Shown here piece by piece: positions 61,540-64,000 of a DNA stretch of 64,000 bases. A program made the position numbers and the translations under genes. The stretch is from Aquilaria yunnanensis (lineage: Eukaryota > Streptophyta > Magnoliopsida > Malvales > Thymelaeaceae). The notes under the pieces are model-generated. The model did no database searches, was not told the DNA's origin, and saw only the letters and a program-made list of their open reading frames with translations. The stretch lies in contig CM077600.1 in NCBI GenBank assembly GCA_039654915.1, forward strand, positions 37,804,492-37,868,491, given 5' to 3'. The stretch's first letter is position 1. Each line of letters opens with the position of its first letter.

Positions 61540-62724
61540 ACTTTCTCGTTTGCTCTCCAAAGCTAGTTGCATGGATGTACGTTGCTCAATTCATCTTATA
61601 AGTAGTAAAATTGTACATCGCACCATTGAAAAGATGTTTTACTTGAAATGTTGACAATAGCGGTCGCTGAGTCTGTCTAGTCTCTCGCCCTCTGTGCCAC
61701 CAAATAGTAAATCTAATATGAAAGGCAGGTGGGCTAATAGCAGATTTGTGTTCCAGTTCAGCTCCGTCGTTGACGTGAAAAGAAATTCGACTATTGCTTG
61801 GCCATGCTCTGTTAAGCTCTTAACATGTTAACAGCCTAATTAACGAATGTTTTAGATCATTACCCAAGCTGTGATGAAAAGTCTGGGAATAGGATAACCG
61901 TGCTGCGTTGTCCCGCAAACAAGTTACACGCTAGATGGCAAGGCTTCCTTTTTAACTCGAAAAGGCGTGTTATGTGCTTTCAATTTTACCAAAACTACTT
62001 CCAGCTTTTAATTGATCGGGCTTATCAACTGATTCATTTAACTTCAATCAGTCGATTTCAGAGACTGCCCTAAAGGATAAATTCAAGTCTTCACATGAAT
62101 GCAGAATATTCCCCCAACAAACGGCAGCTTTCTGCCTTGCCTGTCTAGTATCACTTTGAAAACGTATGAAATCTCAACAGGAACTTGAGAGCTTTAAAAT
62201 ACACTGGAACGAAAGTTACATAGGTTGATTTGAACAGTAAAAAGTAACTTATTCGTGATTCAAGGAGAGAAGCCTGAGTCAATATTTTATCATCTTTAGA
62301 TACGTGTACTCGTAAAAACATCTGCAGATATCTGACTTTGATGGATGCAAACATCATCACACTGGTAACTTACAATTTTACATCATTCACATTATAACAA
62401 ATAGGCAGCGCAAATGCTTCAGCATATAATGGAACAGTCACAGAATATTTAAAGTCTCCAACTTAATATAACACGACTTTCTTATGAATACAATAGACGT
62501 GACGCAAGGATTCATTATGCATGTGAAAATGCAATCAACTGTTTATCATGACTTTGTGATATAGCAAAACCAGCAAAATTTACCATATCCATAGACAATG
62601 CAGCTTTATTTTATCAAAGAACATATTCAATTCAACTTCTCATGACCTGACAATAGATTTCTCACTAGCGGAAGGAGTAAACTAAACTTAAACTAAACTT
62701 CAAATGAATGTGAATGAACCTCAC
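61540..62724. other. intergenic, no gene recognised
   Basis: Spacer between the YSL pseudogene and a possible minus-strand exon. It may include the 3' end of a gene lying to the right. No exon, repeat or RNA gene could be supported. Confidence 0.35.
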
Positions 62725-62838
62725 CTTGCTCAAAGTCTTTGATGTATAGAAGGCATGCTGTACTTCCCCAGCCTGCACTGGAAAAGTAATTCTAAGGGAG
62801 ATGTCAGTATTAACTTTATGCAATGTACTATCAACACG
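62725..62838 (-). CDS. probable internal exon of an unidentified minus-strand gene
   Basis: A 114-bp open segment on the minus strand is bounded by a strong acceptor (GCTTTTACTTCAG, before 62838) and a strong donor (GCAAG/GTGAGG, after 62725). It reads as 38 codons in phase 0: RVDSTLHKVNTDISLRITFP, then VQAGEVQHAFYTSKTLSK. The composition is protein-like and fits a beta-rich domain. I do not recognise the family. Other exons of the same gene may lie in 62900-64000 (for example 63560-63470, NIRERAVKILFVSIRLLGEE, after an acceptor TTTTCAG), but I could not join them. Confidence 0.4.
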
Positions 62839-64000
62839 CTGAAGTAAAAGCTGAACGGAATTTCATAACGTGTTTTCACCAAATAGAATGAAGTCACAGA
62901 ACGGAGATGCTGGCCTCCCAATTAATGACCATTCTCTCCCAAACCTGATTTTCCAAAGAGATAATAATAACCTATGACAGCCTACTTGCATCCCAGTTAG
63001 AAAATTCTAAGAAAATGATGCGAAGGGAAAATTTTCTTTTTAATTTCTTTATATAAGACAACTAGTAACATAAGTCAGAATACGGCAGCATTTGATTCTT
63101 TTCACTTGAGGAATGGTCGTCAGAGGTATGGGATGCTCAAATTCAAACATTTTGAGACAAACTGAGAGGAATAGTTAGTGGATGCAACAACCAGTTTTCT
63201 AACCAAAAAAAAAAAAAAAAAGACGAGAGAGAGATTCCATTGACAGCAAACCAAAAAAGCTGCTCCATCATAATCTAGCCTTTAAAGCTTGACCATGACC
63301 TTTCACAGCTCCTTCTGAAGAATCAGGGACAAGTGAGTTTTGGAGAAAAAATTTGAAAGAAAAAGGTTGGCCAAAATTGCCAGCATTAGTCTAGAAGGAA
63401 TTACAAATGTAAGGAAAAGCCAGTGGCTGCAATGATCCATCTTCATGGGGAAAAAGGAAGATAATCTACAGAAAAAAGCTGCCAGCAAATCTACAGCCTC
63501 TTCCCCTAAAAGTCTGATTGATACAAAGAGAATCTTCACAGCCCGTTCGCGTATGTTCTGAAAATAGCAAATAACATACTAAACATAAAGGATTGAACAA
63601 TATTAAGCCACTCCATTCTAAAGCCAAACATACAGCCAAAATTTCCTTTTCGCGCTGAATAAGCATTGCGCCAAAACTGAGCTGATTGGGAATTGCTGGC
63701 AGTGATATGACATTGAGGTGGAATACAATTACCTCATAAATCAGCATTGGGGTTTTCCATGAGAAAATGAGCAGGTCCCGCCAGTAAAGCTTACTGATCC
63801 TGTTCCCACCAGAAAAGCAATGTAACATAGAAGACCTAATCGGCCATGTGTAATATTCATATCTAACTGTTCAGTTAATTACAGAATTCTCCACAAGCAA
63901 ACCCTAGGTTGTTTCTGTATAAATAGTATTTTTAGGTGGCTTCTTTCAGTACTTTCAAAAACTTCAAACGCAATCTTAATTCTTCAATAGATCAAAATTA
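62839..64000. other. right end of window, unresolved
   Basis: AT-rich DNA with a poly-A run near 63208-63222. It may be introns and exons of the gene containing the 62725-62838 exon. At 63921-63929 there is TATAAATAG on the plus strand, a good TATA-box sequence that could precede a gene starting beyond the window, but nothing downstream confirms it. Confidence 0.3.

Noticed and set aside
63850..64000. Possible solo LTR or promoter with TATAAATAG
   Set aside because: There is no second LTR, no TG..CA boundary and no following gene in the window, so it is noted only as a TATA-like site.
1..64000. CRISPR arrays, tRNA or rRNA genes, bacterial operons
   Set aside because: None seen. The regularly spaced repeat at 23240-24270 is a tandem array without spacers.

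Overview
This is nuclear DNA from a flowering plant, most likely a eudicot. The genes have many exons with GT-AG introns, spacer DNA is AT-rich, transposon debris is abundant, and the recognisable proteins are plant or organelle-targeted types. The species cannot be named from the sequence. There are no rRNA or tRNA genes, CRISPR arrays or bacterial operons that I can see.

Genes from left to right: the 3' end of a domesticated hAT-transposase gene (<1-508, +); mitochondrial ribosomal protein bL20m in two exons (1238-2907, -); a small one-exon protein of unknown function (10082-10444, +); HCF173, the chloroplast psbA translation factor, in 13 exons (16088-20199, -); a CBP/p300-type histone acetyltransferase of the HAC1/HAC12 class in 16 exons (29674-39429, -); a membrane-anchored metallophosphoesterase related to Cdc1/PGAP5 in 13 exons (43170-48597, -); and a broken yellow-stripe-like (YSL) metal-nicotianamine transporter (55780-61539, +). 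For the three large genes I joined the exons by hand. The reading frame carries through every junction, giving about 1730, 568 and 537 residues. The order HAC - HCF173 - small protein - bL20m looks like the Arabidopsis AT1G16710-AT1G16740 block. That is recalled from memory and should be checked.

Between the genes lie transposable elements. They include a 2.2 kb element with long inverted repeats (3165-5339), a truncated Ty1/copia element (about 6960-9110), and a 7.04 kb mariner-like element (20645-27684) bounded by TA. The mariner element holds an almost intact DD39D transposase, a second ORF on the other strand and a diverged array of about 169-bp units. Further right are a 1.8 kb inverted-repeat element with an internal 225-bp tandem duplication (48791-50593), a hAT-like element with an 8-bp target duplication nested in another inverted-repeat element (about 53066-55577), and a 1.08 kb Mutator-like element with a 10-bp target duplication inside the YSL pseudogene (59525-60604). 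Several MITE-like relics are also present.

The host genes are unrelated housekeeping functions: organelle ribosome, photosystem II translation, chromatin acetylation and lipid-anchor or phosphoester processing. They share no pathway, as is usual in a plant chromosome. The most unusual feature is the mariner element, because of its size, its near-intact transposase and its unexplained internal cargo. It starts only about 0.45 kb upstream of the HCF173 start codon.
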